A stretch of DNA of 64,000 nucleotides from Marinomonas sp. IMCC 4694 (GTDB lineage Bacteria > Pseudomonadota > Gammaproteobacteria > Pseudomonadales > Marinomonadaceae): assembly GCF_008122525.1 (NCBI RefSeq), contig NZ_VSRV01000001.1, positions 372,001 to 436,000 on the forward strand, written 5' to 3'. The translations under genes were made by a program, and so were the position numbers. How positions within the stretch are numbered: position 1 is the stretch's first letter; each line of letters opens with the position of its first letter. Positions 16,967 to 25,532 of this stretch are shown here, piece by piece. The notes beneath the pieces were generated by a model. That model saw only the letters and a program-made list of their open reading frames with translations, was not told the DNA's origin and ran no database searches.

Positions 16967-18256
16967 ATGATTGGAATAATCATGTTTTTTGTTGCCCTAG
17001 TGTTGCTTTTACTAGGGTTCCCGGTAGCGTTTACCTTTGGTGGTATCGCCCTGATATTCGGCGTGTTCGCTGAAGGCTTTGATATGTTTGCCTTTATGCC
17101 GTTCCGCATACAAAGCTACATGGAAAATACCGTTATGATGGCGGTGCCTTTGTTTGTGTTTATGGGCATTGTGTTGCAGAAAACCAGACTGGCTGAGCAG
17201 CTGTTAGAAGCCATGGGTAAGTTGTTTGGTGGTGTTCGGGGTGGTTTGGCTATTTCGACGATTTTAGTCGGCGCTTTGTTAGCGGCGTCTACTGGAGTAG
17301 TAGGGGCAAGCGTTGTTGCAATGGGGCTTATCTCTTTGCCTGTCATGCTTAAGTACAACTACGACAAGTCTCTTGCCTGCGGTACCATTTGTGCTTCTGG
17401 TACGCTAGGGCAAATTATCCCACCATCGATTATTCTGATTATTTTGGGTGATGTCCTGGGGATTCCAGTAGGGGATCTATTCCAAGCGGCTTTGTTTCCA
17501 GGCATGATTTTGATTGGTTGCTACATCGTTTATATTTTGATTTTGACTTTTTTGAAGCCAGAAATGGCGCCAGCGATGCCTCAAGATTTAGACAATGAAA
17601 CGCGAGCTCAGCAAATTGTGAGCGCACTTAAAGCGATCATTCCGCCTCTCGCGCTTGTTTTAATTGTTTTAGGGTCTATATTTACCGGCATTGCTACGCC
17701 GACTGAATCCTCTGCACTTGGTGGGGTCGGAGCGGTTATCTTGGCGCTAATCTATCGCCAGTTTAGTTGGAAAATGCTCTACGACAGTGGTTTAGAGACC
17801 GTTAAAGTCACCGCCATGGTGTTTGCCATTTTGATGGGCGCGACCGCATTCTCGATGGCGTTTAGTTATACCGGTGGCGACTACATCGTTGAAGAAGTGT
17901 TATTGAATTTGCCTGGCGAAAAATGGGGCTTCATCATTTTAGCAATGATTGCCATTTTGATTTTGGGCTTCTTTATCGACTTCGTTGAAATCGCGTTTAT
18001 CATAGTGCCAATATTGGCGCCAGTGGCTGAAATGCTCGGCATCAACATGGTGTGGTTTGCTATCTTAATTGCGATGAACTTACAGACGTCATTTTTAACG
18101 CCGCCCTTTGGATTCAGTCTATTCTATTTAAAAGGCGTTGCTCCCAGTTCAATACGCACCACAGACATTTATAAAGGTGTGATGCCCTTCATTTTGATTC
18201 AGATTTTGGTGTTGGTCAGTATTATGGTCTTCCCTGCTTGGTATGGAATGGGCTAA
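16967..18256 (+). CDS. dctM: TRAP transporter large permease (DctM)
   Basis: 429-aa Na+-coupled permease of the TRAP family, with about 12 hydrophobic segments. Characteristic motifs are MAVPLFVFMG, GGVRGGLAISTILVGALLAASTGVVGASVVAMGLI, CASGTLGQIIPPSIILIILGD, ATPTESSALGGVGA and LTPPFGFSLFYLKGVAP. Imports the ligand captured by the binding protein. It is the last gene of the transporter operon and is followed by a strong terminator. Confidence 0.95.
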   Translation: MIGIIMFFVALVLLLLGFPVAFTFGGIALIFGVFAEGFDMFAFMPFRIQSYMENTVMMAVPLFVFMGIVLQKTRLAEQLLEAMGKLFGGVRGGLAISTILVGALLAASTGVVGASVVAMGLISLPVMLKYNYDKSLACGTICASGTLGQIIPPSIILIILGDVLGIPVGDLFQAALFPGMILIGCYIVYILILTFLKPEMAPAMPQDLDNETRAQQIVSALKAIIPPLALVLIVLGSIFTGIATPTESSALGGVGAVILALIYRQFSWKMLYDSGLETVKVTAMVFAILMGATAFSMAFSYTGGDYIVEEVLLNLPGEKWGFIILAMIAILILGFFIDFVEIAFIIVPILAPVAEMLGINMVWFAILIAMNLQTSFLTPPFGFSLFYLKGVAPSSIRTTDIYKGVMPFILIQILVLVSIMVFPAWYGMG

Positions 18257-18300
18257 TCTCATCGCGGTCAGATGTTGATAGACTGAGCAGGTAATGAAAC

Positions 18301-18328
18301 AAAAAGCGGAGATGTCTCCGCTTTTTTT
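18301..18328 (+). terminator. Terminator of the dctPQM operon
   Basis: AAAAAGCGGAGA / TCTCCGCTTTTTTT: GC-rich stem with a T run, 45 bases after the dctM stop codon. It separates the transporter from the sensor kinase gene. Confidence 0.85.
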
Positions 18329-18403
18329 ATTGATTTTATGGGTGTCTAAAGGCATGTTCAGACGAGGCAAAATGCGTCACATTGTTAGAAAAGGTCGTCC
18401 ATT

Positions 18404-19759
18404 GTGGGTTTAAAAAGTAAAATCATTCTACTGGCGGTTGCGCCACTGATTGTCGCCACGACGATCATTACGTATTTAGGGCTGCAATCAGCCCGTGATC
18501 TTGCGGCGCAAGAGTTGTCTATTTATGAATACAATCTGGTCAATGCCAAGAAGCAAGCTTTAAAGAACCACGTCAATATCGCCATGTCGGCGATTCGTCC
18601 GATCATCGAAAACACGCAGCTAGAGGACGCCGACGCTCAAGCGCAAGTAAAAAAAATATTGGCGGGATTGAGCTATGAGGACGATGGGTATTTTTTTGCC
18701 TATGAAATGTCGGGTGTGAATTTGGTTCACCCCACTCAGCCTGATTTTGTGGGTAAAAATTTATGGGACTTTCAAGACAGAACAGGGAATTATTTGATTC
18801 AGGGTCTGATTCGTGCCGCGCAAGCGGGTGGTGGTTATCATAGATACATTTGGGAAAAGCCCCCTCAGATGAGGCAAGAAGACAAACTGGGCTATGTGAT
18901 TGCGGTGGATCGTTGGAATTGGATCATGGGCACAGGACTGTACTTGGATGACATTTATCGTGAGTTGGCGAAAACAAAAGCCACCATGAATGACAATATC
19001 CAACGCAGTTTTTTTGCCGTCATCGAAGTGGTCGTGGTGACGGTGATTTTAGTGATTTTGCTGGGTCTGGCGATCAATCTTCATGAGCATAAATTAGCCG
19101 ATTCACGTCTTAAAGAAATGGCACAACGCTTTATGCGTTTGCAAGTCAGTGAACGCCGGGGCTTTTCACGAGAGTTGCACGATGGTATTAATCAGCTACT
19201 GGTCAGCTGTAAGTTTCGGATTGAGTTGGCCGAAAAAAAACTCAATCGCGACCATGAAAAAAGTATTATTCAGCAAGAGCTTTATAAAGCGGGGGATCTT
19301 ATTAATCAGACGATCAGTGAAGTTCGTCAAATTTCCCATAACTTACGTCCAACTATTTTAGACGATTTAGGGCTGAATACGGCCTTAAATGCCTTGATTA
19401 ACCAATTTACTGAGCGCACTGGAATTCAAGTGACCTATCGTTTCGACGTCACGTCAACGTTGCCTGATGAAATTGAGATCACCGTCTACCGTTTGACTCA
19501 AGAGTCATTAACGAATATTGAAAAGCACGCGAATGCCAAACAGATTTCATTATTGGTGATACAGTCTCCTCGTAATGTCATGTTTGAATGCAAAGACGAT
19601 GGTGAAGGCTTCTCATCAAAGGCGGCTTTGTCTTCCGGCATAGGTTTGATCAATATGCGGGAGCGATTGGAATTGATTGGGGGGGATTTTATGCTGGAGT
19701 CTCAACGAGGTAAGGGCACGAAAGTGCATGCATTACTTCCGCTTAAACAGCGTCTTTAA
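18404..19759 (+). CDS. Cache-domain sensor histidine kinase (NarX/DegS-type core)
   Basis: 451-aa membrane sensor kinase. Helix at 8-28, a periplasmic single-Cache domain (about 30-200) containing DDGYFFAYEMSGVNLVHP and RWNWIMGTGLYLDDI, helix at 203-225, then a HisKA_3 dimerisation domain with H259 (RRGFSRELHDGINQLL) and a HATPase with DDGEGF and GIGLINMRERL. The start is GTG with AAAGG nine bases upstream. The response regulator follows 24 bases later. Placed after the 2-oxoacid TRAP operon, it probably senses the same acid, as Cache-domain partners of monocarboxylate transporters do (inference). Confidence 0.92.
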   Translation: MGLKSKIILLAVAPLIVATTIITYLGLQSARDLAAQELSIYEYNLVNAKKQALKNHVNIAMSAIRPIIENTQLEDADAQAQVKKILAGLSYEDDGYFFAYEMSGVNLVHPTQPDFVGKNLWDFQDRTGNYLIQGLIRAAQAGGGYHRYIWEKPPQMRQEDKLGYVIAVDRWNWIMGTGLYLDDIYRELAKTKATMNDNIQRSFFAVIEVVVVTVILVILLGLAINLHEHKLADSRLKEMAQRFMRLQVSERRGFSRELHDGINQLLVSCKFRIELAEKKLNRDHEKSIIQQELYKAGDLINQTISEVRQISHNLRPTILDDLGLNTALNALINQFTERTGIQVTYRFDVTSTLPDEIEITVYRLTQESLTNIEKHANAKQISLLVIQSPRNVMFECKDDGEGFSSKAALSSGIGLINMRERLELIGGDFMLESQRGKGTKVHALLPLKQRL

Positions 19760-19783
19760 GCCGTATTTAAAAGAGGAACCACA

Positions 19784-20416
19784 ATGATAAAAAAAATCCG
19801 CGTTCTCTTAGTCGATGATCACATGTTAGTCCTCGATGGCCTTCAAGCTCGTTTAGAATTGGAGGGCAATATCGATATTATAGCGACCGCTTCCAATGGG
19901 CTTGAAGCCTTAGAAAAAGCCAAAGTGACACGGCCTGATCTAGTCTTAATGGATGTCTCCATGCCCGTATTAAATGGCCTTGAAGCGACAAAACGTTTTA
20001 AGGTTGAGCAGCCTAACGTGAAAATACTCATGTTGAGCATGCACAATGACAAAGAGTATATTCTGTCGTTAATTCAGTCTGGTGCAAATGGCTACGTGCT
20101 TAAAGATGTGTCTTCTGAAGAGCTGGTGCAGGCAATCAATACGGTCTATCAAGGCGGGACCTATTTCAGTTCTGGCGCGTCGGATGCGTTATTTTCAACC
20201 GTTGCAGTGCCTAAGCAATGCGATGAGCTAACCAAGCGAGAAATTGCGGTCTTAAAAGAAGTGGCCGTAGGCTTATCAAACAAAGAGATTGCTCAATTAC
20301 TCAGCATTAGCGTTAGAACCGTAGAAACGCATCGTCAAAATTTAAAAAACAAATTAGACATTCACACCTCAGCAGGCCTTATCAAGTACGCCTTAGCGCA
20401 TCATTTAATAGACTGA
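19784..20416 (+). CDS. NarL/LuxR-type response regulator
   Basis: 210 aa. Receiver domain with acidic pair D11-D12, phospho-acceptor D57 (LVLMDVSMP), and KDVSSEEL near 105; C-terminal LuxR-type helix-turn-helix (LTKREIAVLKEVAVGLSNKEIAQLLSISVRTVETHRQNLKNKL). Paired with the kinase immediately upstream, likely in one transcript (GAGGA upstream of the ATG). Likely target is the upstream dctPQM operon. Its 3' end carries an inverted repeat shared with convergent gntR. Confidence 0.94.
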   Translation: MIKKIRVLLVDDHMLVLDGLQARLELEGNIDIIATASNGLEALEKAKVTRPDLVLMDVSMPVLNGLEATKRFKVEQPNVKILMLSMHNDKEYILSLIQSGANGYVLKDVSSEELVQAINTVYQGGTYFSSGASDALFSTVAVPKQCDELTKREIAVLKEVAVGLSNKEIAQLLSISVRTVETHRQNLKNKLDIHTSAGLIKYALAHHLID

Positions 20417-20424
20417 TGCGCTAA
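20393..20424. terminator. Convergent hairpin, response regulator/gntR
   Basis: TTAGCGCATCA and TGATGCGCTAA are perfect 11-base arms with a 10-base loop, overlapping the regulator's stop codon and ending 24 bases before the gntR stop codon. No T run, so a weak intrinsic terminator or a transcript-end stabiliser. Confidence 0.5.
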
Positions 20425-20447
20425 CAATACTAACGTTTGTAAGAACA

Positions 20448-21470
20448 TTAAATACTCTCGCCTACCTCAATCTCAAATGGCAAATCAATAATTCTTTGTG
20501 ACACCGGATTGCCTTGCAAACGAGATAATAAGTGCTCGGCGGCTAGGCGTCCCATTGTTTCACGAGGTGTGTTCACTGTGGCCAATAATGGCACCATGGC
20601 ACGGGAAATGTCGTGACCATGAAAGCCGGCAATGCTCATATCGTGTGGAATGCTTAACCCCGCTTTTTGGCAGGCATACAGGGCGCCGATGGCTAAGTCA
20701 TCATTGGTGCAAAAGATCCCATCGGTATCTGGCTGTTGAGCTAATGCTTGCTTAAGGAACGTGGCCCCGAGCGTAAACGAAGAGGCGCTGTTGGTTTTTA
20801 AGCATAAAGGCGTCAGTCCATGATCTCGCATAGCCGTTTCGTATCCCTGTATTTTCAACAAGGTACGATGATCCATTCGTGCGGCAAAGTAGACAATTTT
20901 TTGTCGGCCACGTTGAATCATAACGTCGGTCATGGCGTAAGCGGCGGCTTGGTTATTGATGCCGATGGCTTGTTCTATGGGAGGTGACACAGAATCCATG
21001 ATTTCAATCACAGGAATTCCCGCCACTGCGAGCATTCTACGAACACGTTCCGTATGGTAGCTTTCAGAAATGATTAACCCATCGACGCTGTACGAGAGCA
21101 GCGTCGCAATGCGAGTTTCTTCGGCTTCTTGACTGTAGCCGTAATGGGCCAGCATGGTTTGGTAGCCAGCAGGCTCAAGCACGGACTCAATACCCCGTAT
21201 CACTTCACCAAACACCTGGTTCGTCAAAGAAGGCAGCAATACCCCAATGGCGTGGCTTTTTGATTTAGATAAAATGTCCGGCGCGCGGTTTGGTATGTAA
21301 CCTAGCTCGTCCAATGCGGCCGCGATGCTTACTTGCAACGGCTTAGAAACCTGATTTGGGTTCTTAAGAAAACGACTAACGGTCATTTTCGTGATGCCCA
21401 CTAGATCAGCGACATCCTGTAGGGTAGGGCGTTTCTTTTTTATACCTGAGCGGCTCATGATAAGAGACAT
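20448..21470 (-). CDS. gntR: Gluconate operon repressor GntR (LacI family)
   Basis: LacI-family repressor. The helix-turn-helix (KKKRPTLQDVADLVGITKMTVSRFL) and stretches such as AALDELGYIPNRAPDILS, IGVLLPSLTNQVFGEVIRGIES, YQTMLAHYGY, GIFCTNDDLAIGA and SIAGFHGHDI are nearly identical to E. coli GntR, which is released from DNA by gluconate. The ATG at 21470 is chosen; a TTG at 21476 and an ATG at 21458 are also in frame and none has a strong Shine-Dalgarno sequence. A GntR-type palindrome lies directly upstream, suggesting autoregulation. Confidence 0.93.
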   Translation of the reverse strand: MSLIMSRSGIKKKRPTLQDVADLVGITKMTVSRFLKNPNQVSKPLQVSIAAALDELGYIPNRAPDILSKSKSHAIGVLLPSLTNQVFGEVIRGIESVLEPAGYQTMLAHYGYSQEAEETRIATLLSYSVDGLIISESYHTERVRRMLAVAGIPVIEIMDSVSPPIEQAIGINNQAAAYAMTDVMIQRGRQKIVYFAARMDHRTLLKIQGYETAMRDHGLTPLCLKTNSASSFTLGATFLKQALAQQPDTDGIFCTNDDLAIGALYACQKAGLSIPHDMSIAGFHGHDISRAMVPLLATVNTPRETMGRLAAEHLLSRLQGNPVSQRIIDLPFEIEVGESI

Positions 21471-21479
21471 ATCCAAAAA

Positions 21480-21495
21480 TTGTTACCTGTAACAT
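21480..21495. promoter_or_regulatory. GntR operator upstream of gntR
   Basis: Minus strand ATGTTACAGGTAACAA matches the known GntR operator ATGTTA-N4-TAACAT with one mismatch. It lies just upstream of the gntR start. A TTGACA on the minus strand (21512-21517) is a good -35; the operator would cover the -10 region and leader. Confidence 0.75.
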
Positions 21496-21634
21496 TAGCA
21501 TAAGCGGCCCATGTCAAGAAACAAAAAATAGACGATCATGGCAGGGACATACACGATTAAAGAGAGGATATAGAAAACATGTAGAAAAAATAAAGAGAGA
21601 ATATCCGTCGTAAGTCGTTTTGGTTGTTCCGTTA

Positions 21635-21660
21635 GGGGCACCGCTTTCGGCTTGTGCCCC
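21635..21660 (-). terminator. GC-rich hairpin after gntK
   Basis: GGGGCAC / GTGCCCC arms with a 12-base loop, just past the gntK stop codon. No long T run follows on the minus strand, so termination may be partial. Confidence 0.45.
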
Positions 21661-21667
21661 GGATGAC

Positions 21668-22159
21668 TTATTGGGCCGACAAAAGAGAAAGTGCTTGGTT
21701 TAACACCGCGTTCGCGTCTTGAGAAATATCAATCACCAGAGCCTCCTCTTGAGTGGGTTCTACTAGGGTTGCAAATTGGCTTTCTAGCATGTCACGCCCA
21801 TTAAAGTAATGCCCATCGCGCTTTTGGTGACGTTGCCAAATGGTATCGATGTTGCCCTTCAAGTAAATCATTGTCACGTCGTTTAGACCGTTGCGCAACA
21901 TAGCACGATATTCAGGCTTTAAGCCGGAGCAAGCAATCACCGCTGAGGTGTTGTTTTTGAGAATCGAGTTTAAAGTGGCCAGCCAGCCAGTACGATCGTC
22001 GTCTGTGAGTGGGATACCTTGGCGCATTTTATCCACGTTGGCTTGACTGTGGAAGTCATCACCGTCGAAAAAACGATACCCCAGAGTGTCGGCAATACTT
22101 TTGCCGATCAATGATTTCCCTGAACCTGACACGCCCAGTACTACAATTTTCTTTGTCAT
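21668..22159 (-). CDS. gntK: Gluconokinase
   Basis: 163-aa P-loop kinase that phosphorylates gluconate to 6-phosphogluconate for the Entner-Doudoroff or pentose phosphate route. Walker A GVSGSGKS (9-16), then FFDGDDFHSQANVDKMRQGIPLTDDDRTGWL, the substrate-binding signature of GntK, and ACSGLKPEYRAMLR. Usual family length. It is the last gene of the gntR-controlled operon, 84 bases downstream of the TRAP permease gene. Confidence 0.95.
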   Translation of the reverse strand: MTKKIVVLGVSGSGKSLIGKSIADTLGYRFFDGDDFHSQANVDKMRQGIPLTDDDRTGWLATLNSILKNNTSAVIACSGLKPEYRAMLRNGLNDVTMIYLKGNIDTIWQRHQKRDGHYFNGRDMLESQFATLVEPTQEEALVIDISQDANAVLNQALSLLSAQ

Positions 22160-22242
22160 CTTCTTAAATCCTTGTCACCTTGCCTTATTCAGCAAGGTGG
22201 TGTCGTTCACAGAACCGTATTGAACGGCATGGTCTCAATGGG

Positions 22243-23559
22243 CTATTTCCACCAAAGGGCCAGCTCAGGAAAGAAAATAACCAGAGCAAGAACCGCGATT
22301 TGTAGACCAATAAAGGGCAACAAAGAACTGAATATTTCCCCTAAGCTGATGTCTTTTGGTGCCACCGATTTAAGGTAAAACGCCGCAGGGCCAAATGGAG
22401 GAGATAGGAATGACACCTGCATGTTCAGACAGAACACCACACCAAACCAGATAGGGTCTAAGCCAAGGCCGGTAATAATGGGCACGAAAATGGGCATGGT
22501 TAAAAGCGCAACACCGACCCAGTCTAGGAACATACCCAGTACTAACAAGATCAGCATCATGATCATGATGGTGCCCATAACACTGCCACCACTGAGAGCA
22601 AGAATGGTCTCTTCGACGAAATCAATACCGCCCATTAGGTTGTATACACCAACCAGTGCGGTGGCACCGATGCCGATCCAAATGATCATGCCGCAGGTGC
22701 TCATGGTGGCTTTTGCGCTGTCTTTGAGCATAGAGAAGTTTAATTCACCACGAATCGCTGCACTGATCACGATGCCCACAACGCCTAACGCAGAGGCTTC
22801 AGTGACCGAGGCCACTCCTGTATAAATACTGCCTAGCACCATCATGACCGTGAGCAATGGAAAAAGCAGCGCTTTGAAATAGTTAACATCACTCTCAGCG
22901 GCCAGCTCCTCTTCACTGGGCAAAGGCGCGTATTCTGGATGAATTCGGCAGATAATCAGCACGTAAGCCATGTAAGCAAAGGCTAAAATAAACGCCGGTA
23001 AAAATGCGGCTTTAAAGAGATCACCAATGGATACGCTGGCGGTCAAACCATAAATGATCAAGACAATGCTGGGCGGTAACATGGTGCCTAATGCACCACC
23101 GGCACAGGTCACGCCAATCGCCAGTTTGCGGTTGTAACCTAGGCGCAACATTTGCGGCAGGGCTAAAATACCCAACAGCACGGTTTCACCCCCGATGACG
23201 CCAGACATGGACGCGAGAACAATAGCGACTAATAACGTTTGTACGGCCACGCCGCCACGTAGTTTACGACCGAAGACCTTCATGGCGTCAAAGAGATCTC
23301 GGGCGATACCGGATCGATCTAAAAGGGCGGCCATTAAGACAAACATGGGCACCGCTAAAAACACATAGCTTCCGACAAACGCGTACAAGCGACTGGTGAT
23401 CAGCGGCAGCGCGCCCACGCCAAACCAACCGATTGCAAACACCAACGCGACCAAGGCGGTTACAAACGCCAATTGCATGCCAGTAAGCAGTAACACAATC
23501 ATGGAGCCGAGCATTAATAAACTGCCGTAGCCGATGCCCATCGCGGATAAATCAAACAT
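22243..23559 (-). CDS. dctM: TRAP transporter large permease, gluconate locus
   Basis: 438-aa TRAP large permease, about 12 hydrophobic segments. Motifs include LAVPMFVLMAALLDRSGIARDLFD, LRGGVAVQTLLVAIVLASMSGVIGGETVLLG, AGGALGTMLPPSIVLIIYG and LSPPFGPAAFYLKSVAPKDISL. It overlaps dctQ by eight bases. Given its place between gntK and the GntR operators it most likely imports gluconate or a close sugar acid; the motifs alone do not show the substrate. Confidence 0.93.
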   Translation of the reverse strand: MFDLSAMGIGYGSLLMLGSMIVLLLTGMQLAFVTALVALVFAIGWFGVGALPLITSRLYAFVGSYVFLAVPMFVLMAALLDRSGIARDLFDAMKVFGRKLRGGVAVQTLLVAIVLASMSGVIGGETVLLGILALPQMLRLGYNRKLAIGVTCAGGALGTMLPPSIVLIIYGLTASVSIGDLFKAAFLPAFILAFAYMAYVLIICRIHPEYAPLPSEEELAAESDVNYFKALLFPLLTVMMVLGSIYTGVASVTEASALGVVGIVISAAIRGELNFSMLKDSAKATMSTCGMIIWIGIGATALVGVYNLMGGIDFVEETILALSGGSVMGTIMIMMLILLVLGMFLDWVGVALLTMPIFVPIITGLGLDPIWFGVVFCLNMQVSFLSPPFGPAAFYLKSVAPKDISLGEIFSSLLPFIGLQIAVLALVIFFPELALWWK

Positions 23560-24115
23560 GGTTGCGTTTCCTTAGGCCATTTATTTCTTGAATTAGGTGC
23601 AAAGCAAACTGCACAAACATGACGCTTAGTGTCATGAAAATCATGCCTTTTACTAAGGCGGGGAAAGCCGGGTTCCATGCGGATCCGGAGGTCTCTAAAC
23701 GCACATCACCAAATGGCGTAAACCAAGAATCTTGTACCATTTGATAAGCGGCCCAGCTTAATAAACCTGAAAAAAACAGCCCCATAATATGATGGAAAAT
23801 ATTCAACCAGCGGCGAGTTCGGTCAGACACAATGTCATAAATAAGCACGACGCGAACATGCTTATTAATAGACAGCGCATAAATGCCGCCGTACACAAAC
23901 AGACAGCCACCTAAAAAAGACGCGGTTTCATGCACCCAAATAGTCGGAGCGTTAAACACATAGCGCATAACGACTTCATAAAAAGAAATGGCAACAGTGA
24001 AAAGAAACAATAGGCTCAAGCCATTGCCAACCGTAAAAATAGCGCGATCTAGGCCGTTTTTTGGTTGCTCTGAATGGTCGGGTGCTTGCGAGTGAAGGTC
24101 GTCTTTCATGATCAT
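23552..24115 (-). CDS. dctQ: TRAP transporter small permease, gluconate locus
   Basis: 187-aa small TRAP permease with four hydrophobic helices and polar ends. EVVMRYVFNAPTIWVHETASFLGGCLFVYGGIYAL and NKHVRVVLIYDIVSDRTRRWL follow the DctQ pattern. The start is either the first ATG (24115) or an ATG two codons later; the Shine-Dalgarno sequence is weak for both. It is preceded by a terminator-like hairpin and coupled to dctM by overlap. Confidence 0.92.
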   Translation of the reverse strand: MIMKDDLHSQAPDHSEQPKNGLDRAIFTVGNGLSLLFLFTVAISFYEVVMRYVFNAPTIWVHETASFLGGCLFVYGGIYALSINKHVRVVLIYDIVSDRTRRWLNIFHHIMGLFFSGLLSWAAYQMVQDSWFTPFGDVRLETSGSAWNPAFPALVKGMIFMTLSVMFVQFALHLIQEINGLRKRNHV

Positions 24116-24125
24116 AATCCAATGA

Positions 24126-24159
24126 AAAACAGGCGTTTAACCATAAACGCCTGTTTTTT
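24126..24159 (-). terminator. Hairpin between TRAP dctP and dctQ (gluconate locus)
   Basis: AACAGGCGTTTA and TAAACGCCTGTT with a four-base loop and flanking A and T runs; a textbook intrinsic terminator in transcript direction dctP to dctQ. Partial read-through would supply the downstream genes. Confidence 0.85.
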
Positions 24160-24211
24160 GTCGCTTAAAGGATGGGCGGTTTAAAAAACGGATAGTAAGC
24201 GAATGGGACGC

Positions 24212-25228
24212 TTACAGAAGGCCGTTTGCTTCTAAATAAGTGGTAATAGAATCGTACACTTTTTGTGCATTTTCAGACCCTTTGGCAAACTCTTCCCACT
24301 GTGTACGAGCAATCGCACGGAACTTTTTACGTTCGTCCGCTGACCAGTCGTGGATCGTGATGTTTGGGTCTGCTTTCGCTGCTTTTACGGCCGCTTGGTC
24401 AGCAATGCGCAATTGTGTGGTGATATCTTCTGCAAAGTCACGTACTGACACGGTCAAAATAGACTGAATGTCCGCAGGCAGTTGGTCCCATTTTTTCTTA
24501 TTCATTGAAACATCGATCAATGGTAAAGAGTGAAAACCAGGCTGAACGGGGTGTGTCGCAATGTCGTTCATGCCGGCTTTTTGGTTGGTTGAGAAAACCG
24601 TGTAATCCGCTGCGTCGATAACGCCTTTACTCAGCCCCGTGAACACTTCAGAACCCGGTAGGTTAACGGGTGCGGCGCCGGCTGCAGCAAATACGCGCTG
24701 AACCAATCCTTCAGGGGCACGCAATTTTAAACCTTTAAGATCGTCAACGCCGTTTAAAGGAACACGAGACACAAAAGATTCCACGCCGGTTGTCGAGCCA
24801 CCAATGAATTTCACACCGTAAGGGGCGTAAAGTTCGTTCATAAGCTCGTAACCGCCACCGTAATTAATGTATTGCAGAAGTTGTTGAGTATTTGACCACG
24901 CACCGACGGTATTACCGATTAAACCAAAAGCAGGGTCTTTACCGGAGAAGAATTCTGTCGCTGTAATTTGACCATCCAAGATGCCCATTTTGATGCCGTC
25001 TAAGGTTTCTGTGTGCTTGAAAATACTGCCAACAGGAAGTAAGTTGATTTTCACGCGGCCATTGGTCATGGCTTCAACACGGTTAGCCCATTCTTTTTGC
25101 ACTTGAAAGTTTTTATCGCCCGCTGGATCAGAAGATTGGAACTTGAAGTTGTAATCAGCAGCGATGGCAGACGTTGATAAAACGCCAGCCATTGCGGCGG
25201 TCAGTAGCGTGGTGCTTAATTTACTCAT
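24212..25228 (-). CDS. dctP: TRAP transporter solute-binding protein, gluconate locus
   Basis: Periplasmic binding protein of about 338 aa, with a signal peptide ending STSAIAA. TRAP features: RVEAMTNGRVKINLLPVGSIF, LKGLKLRAPEGLVQRVFAAAGAAPVNLPGSEVFTGLSKGVIDAADY, and PLIDVSMNKKKWDQLPADIQ. The ATG at 25228 has GGGA about nine bases upstream; an in-frame ATG at 25243 would overlap it. First gene of dctPQM-gntK, about 80 bases downstream of two GntR operators, so probably the gluconate receptor. Confidence 0.92.
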   Translation of the reverse strand: MSKLSTTLLTAAMAGVLSTSAIAADYNFKFQSSDPAGDKNFQVQKEWANRVEAMTNGRVKINLLPVGSIFKHTETLDGIKMGILDGQITATEFFSGKDPAFGLIGNTVGAWSNTQQLLQYINYGGGYELMNELYAPYGVKFIGGSTTGVESFVSRVPLNGVDDLKGLKLRAPEGLVQRVFAAAGAAPVNLPGSEVFTGLSKGVIDAADYTVFSTNQKAGMNDIATHPVQPGFHSLPLIDVSMNKKKWDQLPADIQSILTVSVRDFAEDITTQLRIADQAAVKAAKADPNITIHDWSADERKKFRAIARTQWEEFAKGSENAQKVYDSITTYLEANGLL

Positions 25229-25309
25229 AATTGTGCTTCCCATTATTTTTTTTTGAAAAAGCCATTGTTCAGAACGACTTTTAGGAAATGTGCTTATCGT
25301 TTACGGCAG

Positions 25310-25325
25310 ATGTTACCGGTAACTA
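25310..25325. promoter_or_regulatory. GntR operator 1 upstream of TRAP dctP
   Basis: ATGTTACCGGTAACTA: the left half and N4 centre fit ATGTTA-N4-TAACAT, with two mismatches at the right edge. It lies at the expected transcription start of the dctP promoter. Confidence 0.7.
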
Positions 25326-25331
25326 ACGGCG

Positions 25332-25347
25332 ATGTTACCGATAACAT
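25332..25347. promoter_or_regulatory. GntR operator 2 upstream of TRAP dctP
   Basis: ATGTTACCGATAACAT is a perfect match to the ATGTTA-N4-TAACAT operator. Its centre is 22 bases (two helical turns) from operator 1, and it fills the space between the predicted -35 and -10. Confidence 0.8.
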
Positions 25348-25361
25348 TTCACTGTCGTCAA
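25332..25361 (-). promoter_or_regulatory. Predicted sigma-70 promoter of dctPQM-gntK
   Basis: Minus strand TTGACG (25361-25356) as -35 and TAACAT (25337-25332) as -10, spaced 18 bases. GntR binding here would block RNA polymerase. Confidence 0.5.
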
Positions 25362-25532
25362 GAGGGCGTACTCAAGAAAGTGACTTTTGAGCCATGTCAT
25401 GAGGGTAGATGATTGATATCCATAGTGTTTATTTTTGATATTTTTTAGAGAATCATAGCGTGAATACGAGTAAGCTCCCTTTTTAGTCGATACAAAGCGT
25501 TACATAGACCATTCTAAAAAGGACATTCAAGC

